This document shows, in pieces, positions 38,650 through 51,199 of a stretch of 64,000 nucleotides of DNA. Where the stretch lies: NCBI GenBank assembly GCA_016584305.1, contig JACEEZ010004832.1, positions 33,501-97,500 on the forward strand, in the 5' to 3' direction. The DNA is from Chionoecetes opilio (Eukaryota; Arthropoda; Malacostraca; Decapoda; Majidae). How positions within the stretch are numbered: the stretch's first letter is position 1; every line of letters starts with the position of its first letter. A program made the translations under genes and the position numbers. The notes beneath the pieces were generated by a model. The model saw only the letters and a list, made by a program, of their open reading frames with translations, was not told the DNA's origin and made no database searches.

Positions 38650-38935
38650 AGTTATGCTGCGCGTGGCCGTCGGTGCTCATTTTCCGTGGGATTAGCCCTT
38701 TGAGCCTGTTGTGGGTGAGGACCCGGGACCCCGGGGCAAAGGGTTTGTGTGGGCATCCGGGTTACCACAGTTTCCTTCCCAGGTTTCCCCAGGTACCCTT
38801 TTTCAACCCCAAAAGGGGGGAAGAACAGTGGGATGGTGGTCGCCCGAAATTGTCCTGGCCCGGGGTCCGAACCCCAAAGGGGCCCCCAGATTTGTAGCCA
38901 GGCACGCAAACCAATTCACCCCCCGGAGGCGAGTT
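38650..38935 (-). repeat. tRNA-like SINE of a second family, copy C
   Basis: Left-arm counterpart of 42,345-42,625 on the minus strand. The tRNA-like head is near 38,880-38,935 and the body, with GAGCCTGTTGTGGGTGAGG and TTTCCGTGGGATTAGCCC, runs to 38,650. Confidence 0.5.
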
Positions 38936-39419
38936 TAAAACAATTGCTGGTATTTAAACGCGAATGCAGAAGCACGGGTTAAAAAATGATTAAGTAAAGC
39001 ATATTGGGTTCTGTAATGTCAAAAAAGTATTGCCCTGGCGCCGAAAATTTTAAAAAACACGTTTCACGCCGGGCCCTGAATAAATTTGGGAAAACCGCCC
39101 CCCGGCGGCGTGAATTCCGATATGCGAGAGTTCCAGGTACAGTACATCCCTCTGTGTCCCTCTCCTCTCTTAGAACCAAAGATTGCAACAAAAAACAAAA
39201 AAATGTGAAAAAAATACTACGTAAACCCCTCCCTCTCTTTTCCCGGTTTTTTTAAAACAGCCCCTTTCCCGGCATATTTATTTTTTAATCATTTTATAAA
39301 CACGTGATGACGAGCCATTTTCCCCTTTTTGGGTTTTGGCCCAAAAACACGCAGAAAATTGAGTAAACTTACTACATTTACAAAAGTTTTGAGTCCCCCT
39401 TTTTGCATGACACGATATG

Positions 39420-39487
39420 GCCAAACCCCCCCCCCCCCCCCCCCCCCCCCTCTCCCCTCTCTTTTCTCTCTCTCTCTCTCTTCTCTT

Positions 39488-39523
<36 letters not shown>

Positions 39524-39540
39524 CTCTCTTTTCTTCTCTC
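39420..39540. repeat. poly-C and (CT)n microsatellite, left arm
   Basis: A run of about 26 C followed by interrupted CT repeats. It is mirrored as (GA)n and poly-G at 41,715-41,842, which helps place the palindrome centre. Confidence 0.85.
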
Positions 39541-39929
39541 AGCCAAAAATGCAAGTACGGGGAAAAACGGTGATGGGAACAGTGTGTGATGCAATTCATA
39601 TCAATAGGGAAATTTTCCTTTTTCGGGCCCGGTGGGCCAGGACGATGTCAGGGGGATAAGCCAAAAAAGTACTGAAACGATATATAATGTTCACTTTACA
39701 GTTATTGCACACAATATGGGTTACAATTGTTTTTGTGTTTTAATTTTCTGAAAACCCCATTTTTAAGGGATCAAAATAAAACGGCCCAAATTGAACGATT
39801 TATAAAAATTTAAACATCGGTTTCCCTCAGTGCCTTCACCCCGCCCGTTTTTAAAAAAGCACGAGAGGGCACTGGGGGCGTTAGTTGAAAACAACGGCTG
39901 GCGTCCCCCCCTTTCCCCCCAGTCCCCTA

Positions 39930-40476
39930 AAATTTTTAAAATATATATAATTATTTTAAAAATATATAAAAATAATAATATATAGATATATATAAATTTT
40001 AAAATATATATAATATATATATATTAAAATAATATATATATATTTTATATATGATTATTTTTTAAAATATATTAAAATTATATATATTATAATATTATAT
40101 ATAATATAAAATTAATAATATATATATATTAATATAATATATATATAAAAATTAATTTTATAAAATATAAAAATAATATATTATATATTTTATAATTTAT
40201 ATAAATATATATTATATTTAATATTAATATATATATTAATATAATATATATATTATAAATAATAATTTTATATATATATATATAGATATATATATATATT
40301 TTTATATAATTTTAATAAAATATATATATAAATATTTTAATAAAAATATATATAAACTATTTAACATAAATATATTAAATATTTTAAAATTTAAAAAAAA
40401 TATATTATATTTTATAATAAATATGAAATATAATTTTATATATATATATATAAAATATTTTTATATATATTTATTA

Positions 40477-40515
<39 letters not shown>

Positions 40516-41330
40516 TATTATATTAAAATATAATATAAAATATAATCTTAAAATATTAAAATATATAAAAAAATTTTTATATATAAAAATATATATAATA
40601 AAATTTTATATTATATATTAAATATATTTTATATATATATATATTTTATATATATATATAAATTAATAAAATATATATATATATATATAATAAAAAAAAA
40701 ATATAAATATATATAAAATAAAAATTTTTAATATACTATATAAATAATATTATAATTTAATAATAAAAAATTATAATAAATATAATATATATAAAAATAT
40801 ATATATAATATAATATAAAATTATATATATTAATATAATATTAAATATAAATATATATATTTTTAAAAAAAATTTATATATAATAAGAATATAAAATAAT
40901 TTATGTGAATTAATATAATATAATTTTTATGTATAATAATATATATATATATTAAAAAAATTTTTAAATATAAAATTATTATATATATTATATATATAAA
41001 TAAAATTTTATAAATAATAATTATATAATATATAAAATAAAAATTAATTTATTATATATAAATTTAAATTTAAAAAATAAATATATATATATATATAATA
41101 TTATAATAAATATAATATATTATAATATATATATTAAATTTATATTATATATATAAATATATATAATATATATAAATATATATAAAATTATATATATATA
41201 AAATATATATAATATATTAAATTATTATATTAAAAAAAAAAAAAAATATATATAAAATTATATAATAATATAATTATATATATATAATATTATATAATAT
41301 ATAATATATATATAATATTGGGGGGGACTG
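39930..41330. repeat. A/T tract forming the palindrome hinge
   Basis: About 1.4 kb of alternating TA and A/T homopolymers with almost no G or C. Landmarks on both sides (poly-C/CT versus GA/poly-G; the block at 39,850-39,925 versus 41,330-41,430) give the same midpoint, about 40,628. No gene. Confidence 0.85.
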
Positions 41331-41709
41331 GCGGGGGGGGGGGAGCCACCCGTGTTATTAAAAATAACGCCCCCAGATGCCCTTCGTGTTTTTGAACTGC
41401 GGGTGAAGGCACTGAGGGACCGATGTTTGAATTTTATAAATCTTTCAAGTTGCCCCCTTATTTTGGTTAAAAAAGTTTTTTCCCCAGAAAATATCCCAAA
41501 CACATAAAAAAATTTGAAAAACCCATATTGGTGCAATAACTGTAAAAGTAAAAACATTATATATCTTTTCAGTACTTTTTGGCTATATCGCCCGGGACTT
41601 TCGCCCTGGTCACACGGGCCCGGGAAAAAGGGAAAATTTCCCATATTAGATATGAATTGGAAATCACACCTGTTCCCAATACCCCGCATTTCCCGGTTTA
41701 TTTGGGATT

Positions 41710-41845
41710 TTTGTGGGAGAGAGAGGGGAAGGGGAGAGAGAGAGGAGAGAGGGGGGAAAGAGAGGGGAAGAGAGAGGAAGAGAGGAGGGGGAAGGAGAGA
41801 GGAAAGAGAGAAAAGGGGAGAAGAGGGGGGGGGGGGGGGGGCTTC
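41710..41845. repeat. (GA)n and poly-G microsatellite, right arm
   Basis: Mirror image of 39,420-39,540. Interrupted GA repeats are followed by a run of about 18 G. Confidence 0.85.
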
Positions 41846-42344
41846 CCAAATACGTGTCAGGGAGAAGGGGGATCACCCCGTTGTAAATGTATAAGCTACC
41901 CCCAATGTCTGCGTGTATTTGCCAAACCAAAATGTAAAAGGACTCGTAAAAACCGTAAGTAATTATATAATGATTAATAATGAATATGCCAGTGACGCTG
42001 TTTTAACAAACTGTAAGAGATGGATGGGTACGTAGTATTTTTTTCACATTTTTTGTTTGTTTGTTGCAATTTTTTATTTCCCAAAGAGAGGAGGGGGGCC
42101 CACAGAGGGATTGTACTTACCTGGAAACCCCTCCCCATATGGGAAATTTCACCCCGCGGGGGCGAGTTTTTCCAATTATTCACGTCGGCGTGTACGTGTT
42201 CTTATTTTCGGGGGGACAGTGAATACTTGGTTTGGGGACATTAAAAAAAAAAACCCAAAAAAAATATGCAGTACATTAATCGCTTTTCCCCGTGCTTCGA
42301 AATTCAGCGTTTAAAATACCAGAAATTTGTTTAAAAAACTTTCG

Positions 42345-42625
42345 CCTCCGTGGTGAAGTGGCTAGCGTCCCTGGCTACAAATCTGCGGGCCCTGGTTGGG
42401 GGACCCGGCCCCCGGGGAAAAGTCTGCGCCCACCCAAATCCCAGCGGTTCTTCCCCCCTTTTTGGGGTTTGAAAAAATGGGTACCTGGGGAAACCTGGGG
42501 AAGGTAACTTTTGGAAACCCCGGATGTCACACAAACCCCCTGGCCCCGGGGAAAACGGGTCCTCATCCAAACGGGCTCAAAGGGCTAATCCCAAGGAAAG
42601 TGAGCCCCGAGGGCCACGCGCAGCA
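42345..42625 (+). repeat. tRNA-like SINE of a second family, copy D
   Basis: The head reads CCTCCGTGGTGAAGTGGCTA, an A-box-like TGGTGAAGTGG, followed by GGCTACAAATCT and a degraded B-box region near 42,390-42,410. The body ends with CAAAGGGCTAATCCCAAGG and GCCACGCGCAGC. The mirrored left-arm copy supports the boundaries. No poly-A tail is clear. Confidence 0.5.
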
Positions 42626-42659
42626 AAAACATTCGCCCCTCTTTCTTCCCTTTAAATAG

Positions 42660-44105
42660 TTTAAAAACAGTTATTTTAAATATTTAAGGTTTTGAACTAG
42701 GGGGGGCGGGGGAGGGGAGGTTGAAGGGCGCAGTCCCCATGTTCCCCTTTTTCTGTCTTGTTTTTTAAAAGGGTAACTTCCAACTAACGGGGGGGTAAAC
42801 CCCAAATTAAAATACAGAGTCACTGTCCGTAGGGATGATTGCCAGTGATCCCTCTCTTGACAGGCAGGTAACTTGTTTTCCGGGCCCAAAATTTAACACA
42901 TCTATAAGGTGATTTTTGGCAAACCCGGGGTTTCAAAGCGGTTTTATGTAAGTATAAGATTGTAAGTCCCAAAGGGGAATGAGTAAAAACAACATTATAT
43001 TATAAAATATATATATATTATATTTTATATAATATATAATATATTATATATTATAATATAATGTACACTGTGAAGTTGAAAAAATAAAATGTAAGGGGGT
43101 TTCTTTAAAAAGGGCAATAAAAATAATGCTTATCAAAGGGGTTCGGGAAAACAATTATTTACGTGACAAGGTAAAACCACCCCACACACACACAGGTATG
43201 TTTTGTACACACGGACTCTCAAAGGAGTCTTCTATCGGATGTTCTTGGTGTCGCGTTCCTGTTGTTCTAGCTGTTTCCGACCCGTTGGCAGAATAAAAAG
43301 GAAATTTTGGCCCGGGAAAAACCTTGGGTTTTCCAGTCCGAACTTTTCCCAGGCCAGGGGAGGCGGTCAGCATCAGCACCCTTGGTCCCCCTAGGGTTTG
43401 ATATAACCCCACACCGTGCGGTTTGTGCATTTCTCAAAAGGGTTGGATACAGGCAGCCCAACACAGAAAACACACACTTCCTGCGGGTTGGGATATACAA
43501 GTTTTTACACGAAACATATTTTATCTTTTCCGGGTCCCCGAAATCAGGGGCGGTTTGGGGTACCCTAAAACCAGCCCGGGACGACACCTACCGGCCCCGG
43601 CCCTATTTTCCCAAAACTTCATATGAATAAAATGTAGTACCCCTAATAAAAAAATATGATTTATTCTTTTTTCCAAATAGGAAAAAAAGTAAAATGGGAA
43701 TACAGGGGTATTCAAAAAAAAAAAATATACCCACATCCCACCACACTTGTTTTATTTTTTTCCAAGTTTTTGGGTTTTTTCATTTCCATAGTTTTCACAT
43801 TTAAAAAAAAAGCTATTGAAGCAATAATTTAGTCCCCTTCATTTTTAACGCAAAAAACCCAGTCATTCACGGGGGCCCCCCCAACGAGGGGGGACACCGG
43901 ACCCGGGTTGGGGGGGCCCCTTTATGAAATTTTTAAAATCATTTACATCAAACATTATTGTTTTTTTTTCCCTAAAAATTAAAAAATATATCTAAGCCTA
44001 GACCCCCCCAATTATTTTAGGTGATGAAATAAAAAGAAAAGAATAAAAAAATAGATTTTTTAAAAGATAGGTCTAGGGTATTTTTATGCCCCACTATCAA
44101 AAGGG
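42660..44105. other. Right-arm spacer, no gene seen
   Basis: Mirror of 37,200-38,600. It contains a (TA)n stretch at 42,995-43,065, the block 43,160-43,590 and the GC inverted repeat near 43,870-43,905. No coding support in either arm. Confidence 0.5.
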
Positions 44106-44109
44106 TGCA

Positions 44110-46440
44110 TCATGAAGGCATGAAGGGGGGGGGAAACACCTTCACCGGGGTCAGCCTGCCTTTTGGGTGATCCCCTTTGGAAAGGTCACCAGGAAAACCC
44201 TTCCTGTTCGGGTCAACAGAAGCTTCACTAGGATGGGAGGGAAAAAGGGGAAAGTTTTCTCGGGTGTTAGCGGACTTCATCCGGGGGAAAAAAAAAAAAA
44301 GGGTTTAAATTTTTCCCTCCTCCTGATGGCCCAAACCCTGAGCAACATAGCCCCCTAATGTGCCCCCACCCCCTTCCCCCCTCCAGCTTCAGGGTGAAAA
44401 AGAAAAATCCCCCCCCTTTTGATGTTTTTTGCCCGCAAAAGGGTATGATGCTGCAGCCGGGGGCCCTGTTGTCCACCTCATCCGGAAATACTCGGAGGGG
44501 TCGTCCAGCGAAGTCGGACAAACATAAACCCCCTCCTCGTCAGTGGGGTCTTCCCCGGGGGCAGGCAAAAGACTTCTTTCCCCCTGGTGGGGCCCTTTTT
44601 CTTTCCCAATGTTTTCTTTTACCGGCCTTTTTTTTTTCCAGTTTTGGGCCCCTTCTCGGGCCTTTAAAACCTTTAGGTCAGATATTGCCTCCTCATTCCC
44701 GGTTTTTAAAAAGCAGGCCCGCCCCCCCCCGTCCCTTTCCATTTTTTAAAGGGCGAGGATTTAGCCTTTTGGGAACGGCCCGACACCCCTTGGGGGTTAA
44801 AATCTGTTGTTGAGGGAAAGGGGGTCCTGGGGTGGGAGGGGTGCGTTTTTGTGTTTTGGGCCCGGGGTTGGGAGGGTTTCATCTGCTGGGGCCCGGGGGG
44901 GGCAGGCTCTGCGTGCGGGGGGTCGGGGGGGCAGGGTTTTTCGTGCTGGGGCCCGGGTGGCAAAGGGGGGGTCGTGTGGGGCCCCCGGGGGGGCAGGCTT
45001 TTGCGTGCTGGGGGGCCCGGGGGGGCAGGCTCCCGTCGTGCTGGTGCTCGGGGTGGCCCCCCCGGGGTCGTCGGCTGGGGCCCCGGGGGGCAGGCACATA
45101 AACTAGCCCCGGGAGACACAGCGGGAAGGGGTATAGTTCTTTAGGGAAAGGCCTTCAGCAGCGCTCCTCTCCATCTGAATTCCCCCAAACAGGGAAAAAA
45201 GTTGGAGGGAACTTCACTACAAATTCTGGTGGTGCCGGTCGCTCCCGGGTTTAAAAGGGGCTCCTACAAAACATCATCTGGGGGAAAATGTTCGATTGAA
45301 ATGGCCCTAAAACCCCCCCCGCCCCCCAAAAACCACTGAGAAGTTGGAGGGGGTAGGGCTTTGGGCCCGCCTCGAAGCAAAAATCTGGAAAATTGGGACT
45401 GATGTGCTCCCTTAGGGTTCCCTGAGCGCGGGGTTTGTTCGTAGGGCACGCCAAAGGAAAAGTCTTAAAGGGACCAAAGACAAACACATTTCCCAAAGGC
45501 GGGGGTTTGTTTTGTTGTATGCGGAGGCAAAGGGAAAAAATCCCCTCCATGCATTATCGCAAATCAACAGGCCCGAATGTTTTATGTGGGCATTCAGCAT
45601 TTTCCAAAGATCAGAAGAATCTTGTTCTCTTTCAGGGAAAAACCCAAAATTCTCATGGAGATGCCCGAAGTGTCTGCACGAAAAAAAACATTTACCATTA
45701 TTTCCCGCCCTAGGAGGGAATATTCCCCTTTTGGGAAAAAAGATCGGTTTTTATGGAGGGGATTCCATCGGCATCTGGGAAAATTTTAAAACGGAGGGAT
45801 GGATGCCCCCCAGCATTTTTTAAAAGCCCCCAAACGTCAAAGCTGTCACCGCGTTTTTCGAGTTACCTGCGTGGCTTTCTGGCTGGGCCCCCCGCACACA
45901 CCAAAACCTGAAGGGTTCATAACAGTCGACAATGAATCTCATCCAAATTTTTATAACCCCCCCCCCCGGGCCGGCGTGGGAAAGTGTACTTTTCCAAAGT
46001 AATGGGGGAAGCCTTTAAAAGAAGGTTTCCACATTGATTTGTTGAAAGGGAACAATCCTTTGGGAATGGAAAAAGCCTTCCGGAGCCCTTTAATACAAGG
46101 TTTGGATGACGGTTTATGAAGGGGTAGTACCAGTCCCCTTTTCGCCCTTTTCTCTTTTTCCCGGCAGGGAAGGGGTGCTCTTGCTCCCAAGCTTGGCATA
46201 CTGGTACACCAAACCTAAAGCACATTTGTTCATGGGCAGGCCGTTGTTTGAACATCTTGTCTGGGGTGGGAAGGAAAATCAGCAAATGTATTTTCCTTTT
46301 TGGGGGGGAAAAAACCCCATTTCTACGGGGAAACAACAGCCTAAAAGGAATCCCCTCCGACAGCTTCTTCGATAGATCAAGGGGGTCCTGTAACAAAAGA
46401 AATGAATTAGGGGTTAAAAAAACCCTTGCTGGCAACAAAA
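44110..46440 (-). pseudogene. Unrecognised gene with proline-rich minisatellite, copy D (degraded)
   Basis: Right-arm copy of 34,900-37,190 on the minus strand. Pieces in order are PLDLSKKLSEG and PKRKIHL near 46,310-46,380, KGSGRLFPFPKDCSLSTNQ near 46,060, the proline-rich repeat at 44,830-45,115, PTDEEGVYVCPTSL near 44,530, and a C-terminal domain around 44,270-44,450 (SPDEVR). Comparing the two arms allows some error removal, but I could not assign a family. A piggyBac-type transposase was considered and not supported. Confidence 0.4.
44830..45115 (-). repeat. GC-rich proline-coding minisatellite, copy D
   Basis: Mirror of 36,190-36,490. Plus-strand text repeats GGGGCCCGGGGGGGCAGG-type units every 30-33 bp. 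It encodes APPGPP-like repeats on the minus strand. Confidence 0.7.
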
Positions 46441-46859
46441 GGTTTACAAAAAAAAAAATAAATAGAGCGCCCCTTTAAGGCACCTTTAACAAAAAAATTA
46501 AAATTTGGACTTAGAAAAAGGGCCCCTTGGGTGGCAAAAAAAGCCACCCAAAAAAAAAGAATAAAATTTTTAAAAACTATAAATCAGAGGGCCCTTAAGC
46601 TTTTCCCTGAGGTTTTTTTTGCAAAGACCTCACCCAGGGGGACCAAAGAAAAAGTTGGGGTGAGGTCATAAAAAAGACCTTTGGGGGGATATGGAACTAA
46701 ATAGAGCAACTTTCGAAGAGTTTTTTTCTTTAGGGTTTAATCTGTCAGGGGGCTTCTTTTAGGCTGGGAGGGTAGTGGCCCAAAGCGGTGCTTTAAAAGG
46801 GAAACCTCCCCGGTCAGTCCGGGGCAAACTGCTTGTCGCTTTCCTTTAATATTTGCGAG

Positions 46860-47960
46860 GCATTGATGACGGGGATGGGGGAGGTTAGGTTAGATCTGAA
46901 AAGAGTTAATGACATAAGAAATTTATGCCCCTAGTTAGGTTGGTTTTTGTTTAGGTTTGCTTAGCTTAGTATTTTTTTAAAGGGAGAGGCGATTTTTTGC
47001 ATGGGCCACCCTATTTTTTTTGGGGGGCTTTTGAGTCTGGCAAAAAATAGGGGGGGGTCACGAACGTCATGCCCCCCCAAAATTTTGCATGTTTAAAAGT
47101 TTTTTTTAAAAAAATTTAAAAAATTTTAAAATTTTAGGGAAACATTTCTAATAACATTTAAATTTACTTATATAATAGTTAGTTTCCCGTGCTTATAGCC
47201 CCAAATAACACCAAAAATAAATCATAATTTAATACCAATTTACCTTTTTAACTTTTCACCCAAAAAAAAAAAAACACTGTTTTCCCTTTAATTTAAAGGG
47301 ACTAGTTCACCACCACCAAATTTAATATCATGTAATATGCATAGTCAGTCCCCTTTTTCTTAGTTTTTCTAAGTATTTAAAAAATATAGATTTTCCAAAA
47401 AAACGTAGTTTATGCGGGGGATCACCGAAAGTTCCCTGCCCCGGGGAAAAAATGCAGTGTTAAAGTTTTTTTAAACCCCTAAAAAAAATTTAAATTTTAG
47501 AATTTATTTAATAACATAAATCAATTAATAATAGTTAGTTTATGTGTTCTGCATTTAAAAACATGATATAGCATCATAATTTAATACCAATACCTTCAAC
47601 TTTTTTGCCCCCAAAAAAAAAACCCGTTCCATTTTAAATTAATGGGAAATAGTTCACCACCACCATTTAAAATCATGCGAAAATAACATAGTCAACAATG
47701 TTTTTTATGTTTTTGTAGGGATTTCAAAATAAGCTTTTTTTTTAAAATTTTTACCCGTACGGGATCCCCCGCCTTCCCAAAATACGTTTATCCCCCGCGC
47801 CCCCAAATTTTTTTTTAAATAAGCCCCCGCCCGGGCCCGTTCGAAAAGGGTGCAAAATCTTTTTTACTCAATAACATTTCAAACGGTTTATTTCCTCGTA
47901 TTGCAACTTTCCCAAAAGAATCACGCCCTCACAGCCGAATGGACACTATATAAGAACGGC
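46860..47960. repeat. About 350-bp tandem repeats, copy D
   Basis: Two full units and the start of a third. Unit starts near 47,057 (GGTCACGAACGTCATGCCCC), 47,418 (GGATCACCGAAAGTTCC) and 47,760 (GGGATCCCCCGCC) are about 350 bp apart. Each carries AATAGTTAGTTT and TTCACCACCACCA. No coding support. Confidence 0.65.
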
Positions 47961-48019
47961 GAAAAGTAAAAAGGAACATCGAAAAAAAAAATTTTTAAAA
48001 ATGGTAAAAAACGGAGGTG

Positions 48020-49260
48020 GGCGCTTTACGCTACCCCGGGGCTCGCCCGTAGCCACTGAGGGGGGCGCCGCATCCGTGGTGGGATGGGGGGGGCGAAATT
48101 TTAATTTTAAATTTTTGCGTTGTAGCCTTTTGTACGGTGATTCCCCCCCCTTTGTGTGACCCCACCCCCCCCTACAAGTTAGGATCTCCCCCTTTTAAAT
48201 AGATCTCGGAAAGGGCCCCTACGTCTGAAAAAAAAGCCTTTTCTCGAGCTCTTTCATCCCCCATACAGAGGGGAAAACAGGGATCTTTGTGTATCCAACC
48301 CCTTGGGGGGTTTACCCCGAAGGAGGACACCATTTTAAAGGGCAACACAGCGAAACCAATTGTGTTTGGGCATATTGCCCAAAAACTCAAAGGGGTCTTT
48401 TACATTTTCCATATTCTTCACGAAAAACAGACCCAATGCCCAAATTTGGACCCGCGCCAAACAAATTTCCATTTTGTAGAAGGACAAAACTTCAAATCCG
48501 CTTTTAGCTATCAATAAACAATCGCCATTTTTTTGGATTGTAGAAATTTAAAACCCAATTCCCTTTAGTAAAACCCGGAAGGGTTAAAGGCCCAAAAAAC
48601 CCAAAAAACCCCTGGCACTTCGAAAATACTGCAGAAATGTACTTTCTTGGGTTCGAAAGATGATACCTTCACTCCTTGTTCAAGTATGTTTTCTCGTCAG
48701 TCTTGATGTAGTATTTCTGAAGCTTTTTGGATAGGCCCAAATCACGTGCTAAATCATTCAACTCGTGCTGATCAAATCCCCTACGAACTAAACCCCTCGT
48801 AAATGTCAAAATCTCCCATCATTGCTGTCACTGCGTTTTTCAACATCACTCAGATCTTCTGGGAGGAGTAGTTGTTCGAAAACTGGCACGGAATTTCAGC
48901 TGAATGAGGCATTGGTCTTATAGTGACGGTAGATTAGGATATTCTATTTACTTTTATTTTTCTTGTTAAATCTGATGTTTTCACTAAACAAAAGTAACAG
49001 TCTGTGGAATATCTTTTTGCTCTCGCCAAACATGGGATACCAAATGCCAACTTTTCACGTGTTCCTTTGGTCCACATCCGTAATCTCTCAACACACTGCT
49101 TGCACACTTTGGGTGAGGGGCCCATAGCTTGTCTTGATCACCGAGTTTTCACTTTAAAAATATGCGAAATATGTTTGTTTGCAAATACGCTGATGCTTGC
49201 CCTCTGACTTGGAAGGGTTGAAAACTACCAAAATTTTATAGCAGAAGGAGCAGGGTTGTT
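48020..49260 (-). pseudogene. Unrecognised multicopy invertebrate gene, copy D
   Basis: The minus strand is clean from about 49,250 to 48,650 and poor beyond. It encodes KVCKQCVERLRMWTKGTRE (start of a Cys-containing segment), FGIPC, then CYFCLVKTSDLTRKIK, consistent with a zinc-binding N-terminal region (C-x2-C and CYFC). After frame breaks come PHSAEIP, EDLSDVEKRSDSNDG and, in the poor part, MGDERAREKAF and KGGDPNL. I recall this arrangement from a large uncharacterised multicopy family in aphids, cnidarians and crustaceans. The biochemical role is unknown to me. Even the clean part has stops, so this copy is probably dead. Confidence 0.5.
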
Positions 49261-49740
49261 TAGGCATTTAGGGACGAGACGTAGCAGGAGCAGACATGAT
49301 CTGAAACAAAAGAATATTATACCTATGTAAAAAAACACTAAACTGGAATAGTTACAAGCTTTGAAAACAAAAAAACCAGCATAAAACGAAATAGAAATTA
49401 CAATGGTATGTTGTTACAAGGTTAAGAGAAAAGCCTAACAAATCTCCTAATTCCTACTATCCAGCTTTCTGTTTGCAGATATTGATAGTACTGACCTATT
49501 GGGAGCGCACACACTTCTCACCGCACTGTCTCAATTGTAACTGCACAAACAAGTTGCCACATAGCTCTCGATGATTTAAATCGTAATCAGCTGGCAAGTT
49601 TTACTACAGCTCACAAGTGGAATTTTGCTTATCTGGAGGGTAAGCTGTGGAGAAAAAACTTGACGTGCTAGAAAAAAACTGACTACAGTTTGGAATCAGC
49701 ATGCCAATTTTAGTCTAAAAAAGCTCAAAAATCTAACTCA

Positions 49741-50791
49741 ACAATTTTTTTTTCTTCAAATTGTTCCCCAGTGTTATCAAAAGCTTTTGATAGAGTCTGG
49801 CACACATCCTTAATGTTTAAACTACAATCATTCGGTTTCTATCCTTTTATCTGCCCCTTCATCTTCAGTTTCCTTTCTAACCGTTCTATTGCAGCTACTG
49901 TAGACGGGCATTCTTCTTCTCCTAAGTCGATTAATAGTGGTGTTCTTCAGGGTTCTGTCCTATCAATCACTCTTTCTATTATTCATTAATGATCTTCTAA
50001 GTCTAACTCAATGCCCTATCCATTCCTTCGCTGATGATTCTACCCTGCATCTTTCAACGTCGTTCATTAGGCGTCCAACTCAACAGGAACTAAGTGACTC
50101 ACGGAGAGATGCCACGGAGATCCTAACTCCTGACCTTTCTAGAATTTCTGATTGGGACAAAGCAAACCTAGCTTTTTGTGTTCAATGACTCATAAATCAA
50201 ATTTCTTCAACTATCTACTCGACAAAATCTACCAGACAACTATCCCTTCTTCTTCAATGAAACTCAACTGTCTTCTTCTTTTACAATGAGCATTCATGGA
50301 CTATCCTTAAAAAAAAAATTGAACTGGAAATCTCACATCTTATCTCTTGCTAAAACAACTTTTAAGAAGTTAGGTGTCCTCTGGCGTCTGTGTCCAATTT
50401 TTTCTCCCTCCCAGTTGCTTGCTCTGTACAGGGGCCGTATCCGCCCATGTATTGAGTATGTCTCACCTGTTTGGGGGGGATCCACTCATACAGCTTTCCT
50501 CAACAGGGTAGAATCAAAAACTTTTCGTCTCATCAACGTCTACATCAACGTCGGGGTACTCCATAGTGTAGTGGTTAGCACGCTCGGCTCCCCAAACCGG
50601 GGAAAATCCCGGGGTTTGATCCCGGGCGGAGCGAAAAATAGATGGGTGATCTTTCTTAAAACTCGAGCCCCTGTCCACCCAGCAGTGAATGGGTACCGGG
50701 TGTTCGCCGGTGGTTTGTGACCCCCCTCCCGGTGGTGGTGGCTTTTGGCCCAACACTAAGCTGCAGCGGTTTGATCACTATGGCTCTGAGG

Positions 50792-50831
<40 letters not shown>

Positions 50832-51190
50832 CTCTCTGACCGACTGTCTCAAAGTTTTCAACATCGCTTCTTTGCTAAGTCATCGCGCAATTTTGTTATT
50901 TGCTATTTTATTTTTTATTTTCGTGCTCATGCTTTCTGAATTTGTAACGCATGCCTCCCCCCCCCGCGGCCTCCCCCTGCCAAGACTTTTATATTCCATC
51001 CTTATCCTGTCCATCTTCCAGTGCAAAAAATTAAAAAGTTCCCTTTACTCTTCCCTGCCCCACTGGTAAACTCTTGAACCTCTTTTGTTTTTATTTTCCA
51101 CCTTTTCCGCGACAAAATTTTTTTCAAGAAAAGGGGTAACAAAACACCTCCCCAACAAAAGGCTCAAACCCCTTTTTTATATGCTCTTTC
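49741..51190 (+). mobile_element. Jockey/BS-like non-LTR RT, interrupted by a SINE
   Basis: In the clean part the plus strand encodes RT motif A (LSKAFDRVWHTSL), a motif B region (NSGVLQGSVLS), then after one frameshift the catalytic SFADDSTLHL near 50,025, and the thumb/C-terminal ending WGGSTHTAFLNRVESKTFRL near 50,480-50,530. The SINE follows, and after its poly-A the protein resumes with LSDRLSQSF near 50,835 and FKKGVTRHL-like text near 51,130. The N-terminal endonuclease is absent from the window. This architecture and wording match jockey/BS-type elements common in decapods. At least one frameshift and several stops make it non-functional. It is followed directly by the RTE 3' end, which inserted near its C-terminus. 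Confidence 0.75.
50545..50828 (+). repeat. tRNA-derived SINE with poly-A tail, copy D
   Basis: The head contains an A box (TAGTGTAGTGG, near 50,564) and a B box (GGTTTGATCCC, near 50,615), the internal RNA polymerase III promoter of tRNA-derived SINEs. The body includes CCACCCAGCAGTGAATGGG and CACTAAGCTGCAGCGG, and the element ends in about 30 A (50,798-50,828). It splits the jockey-like RT reading frame. I could not see a clear target-site duplication. An identical arrangement in the left arm confirms the boundaries. Confidence 0.85.
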
Positions 51191-51199
51191 AGCATCTTT

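Noticed and set aside
39289..39660. Open frames rich in Ser/Leu/Pro or Arg/Glu
   Set aside because: Produced by poly-C and (CT)n; the same applies to the mirrored frames at 41,510-41,960.
45400..46440. piggyBac-type transposase
   Set aside because: PKRKIHL and the basic context suggested it briefly, but the catalytic Asp pattern and the usual conserved blocks could not be found in either arm.
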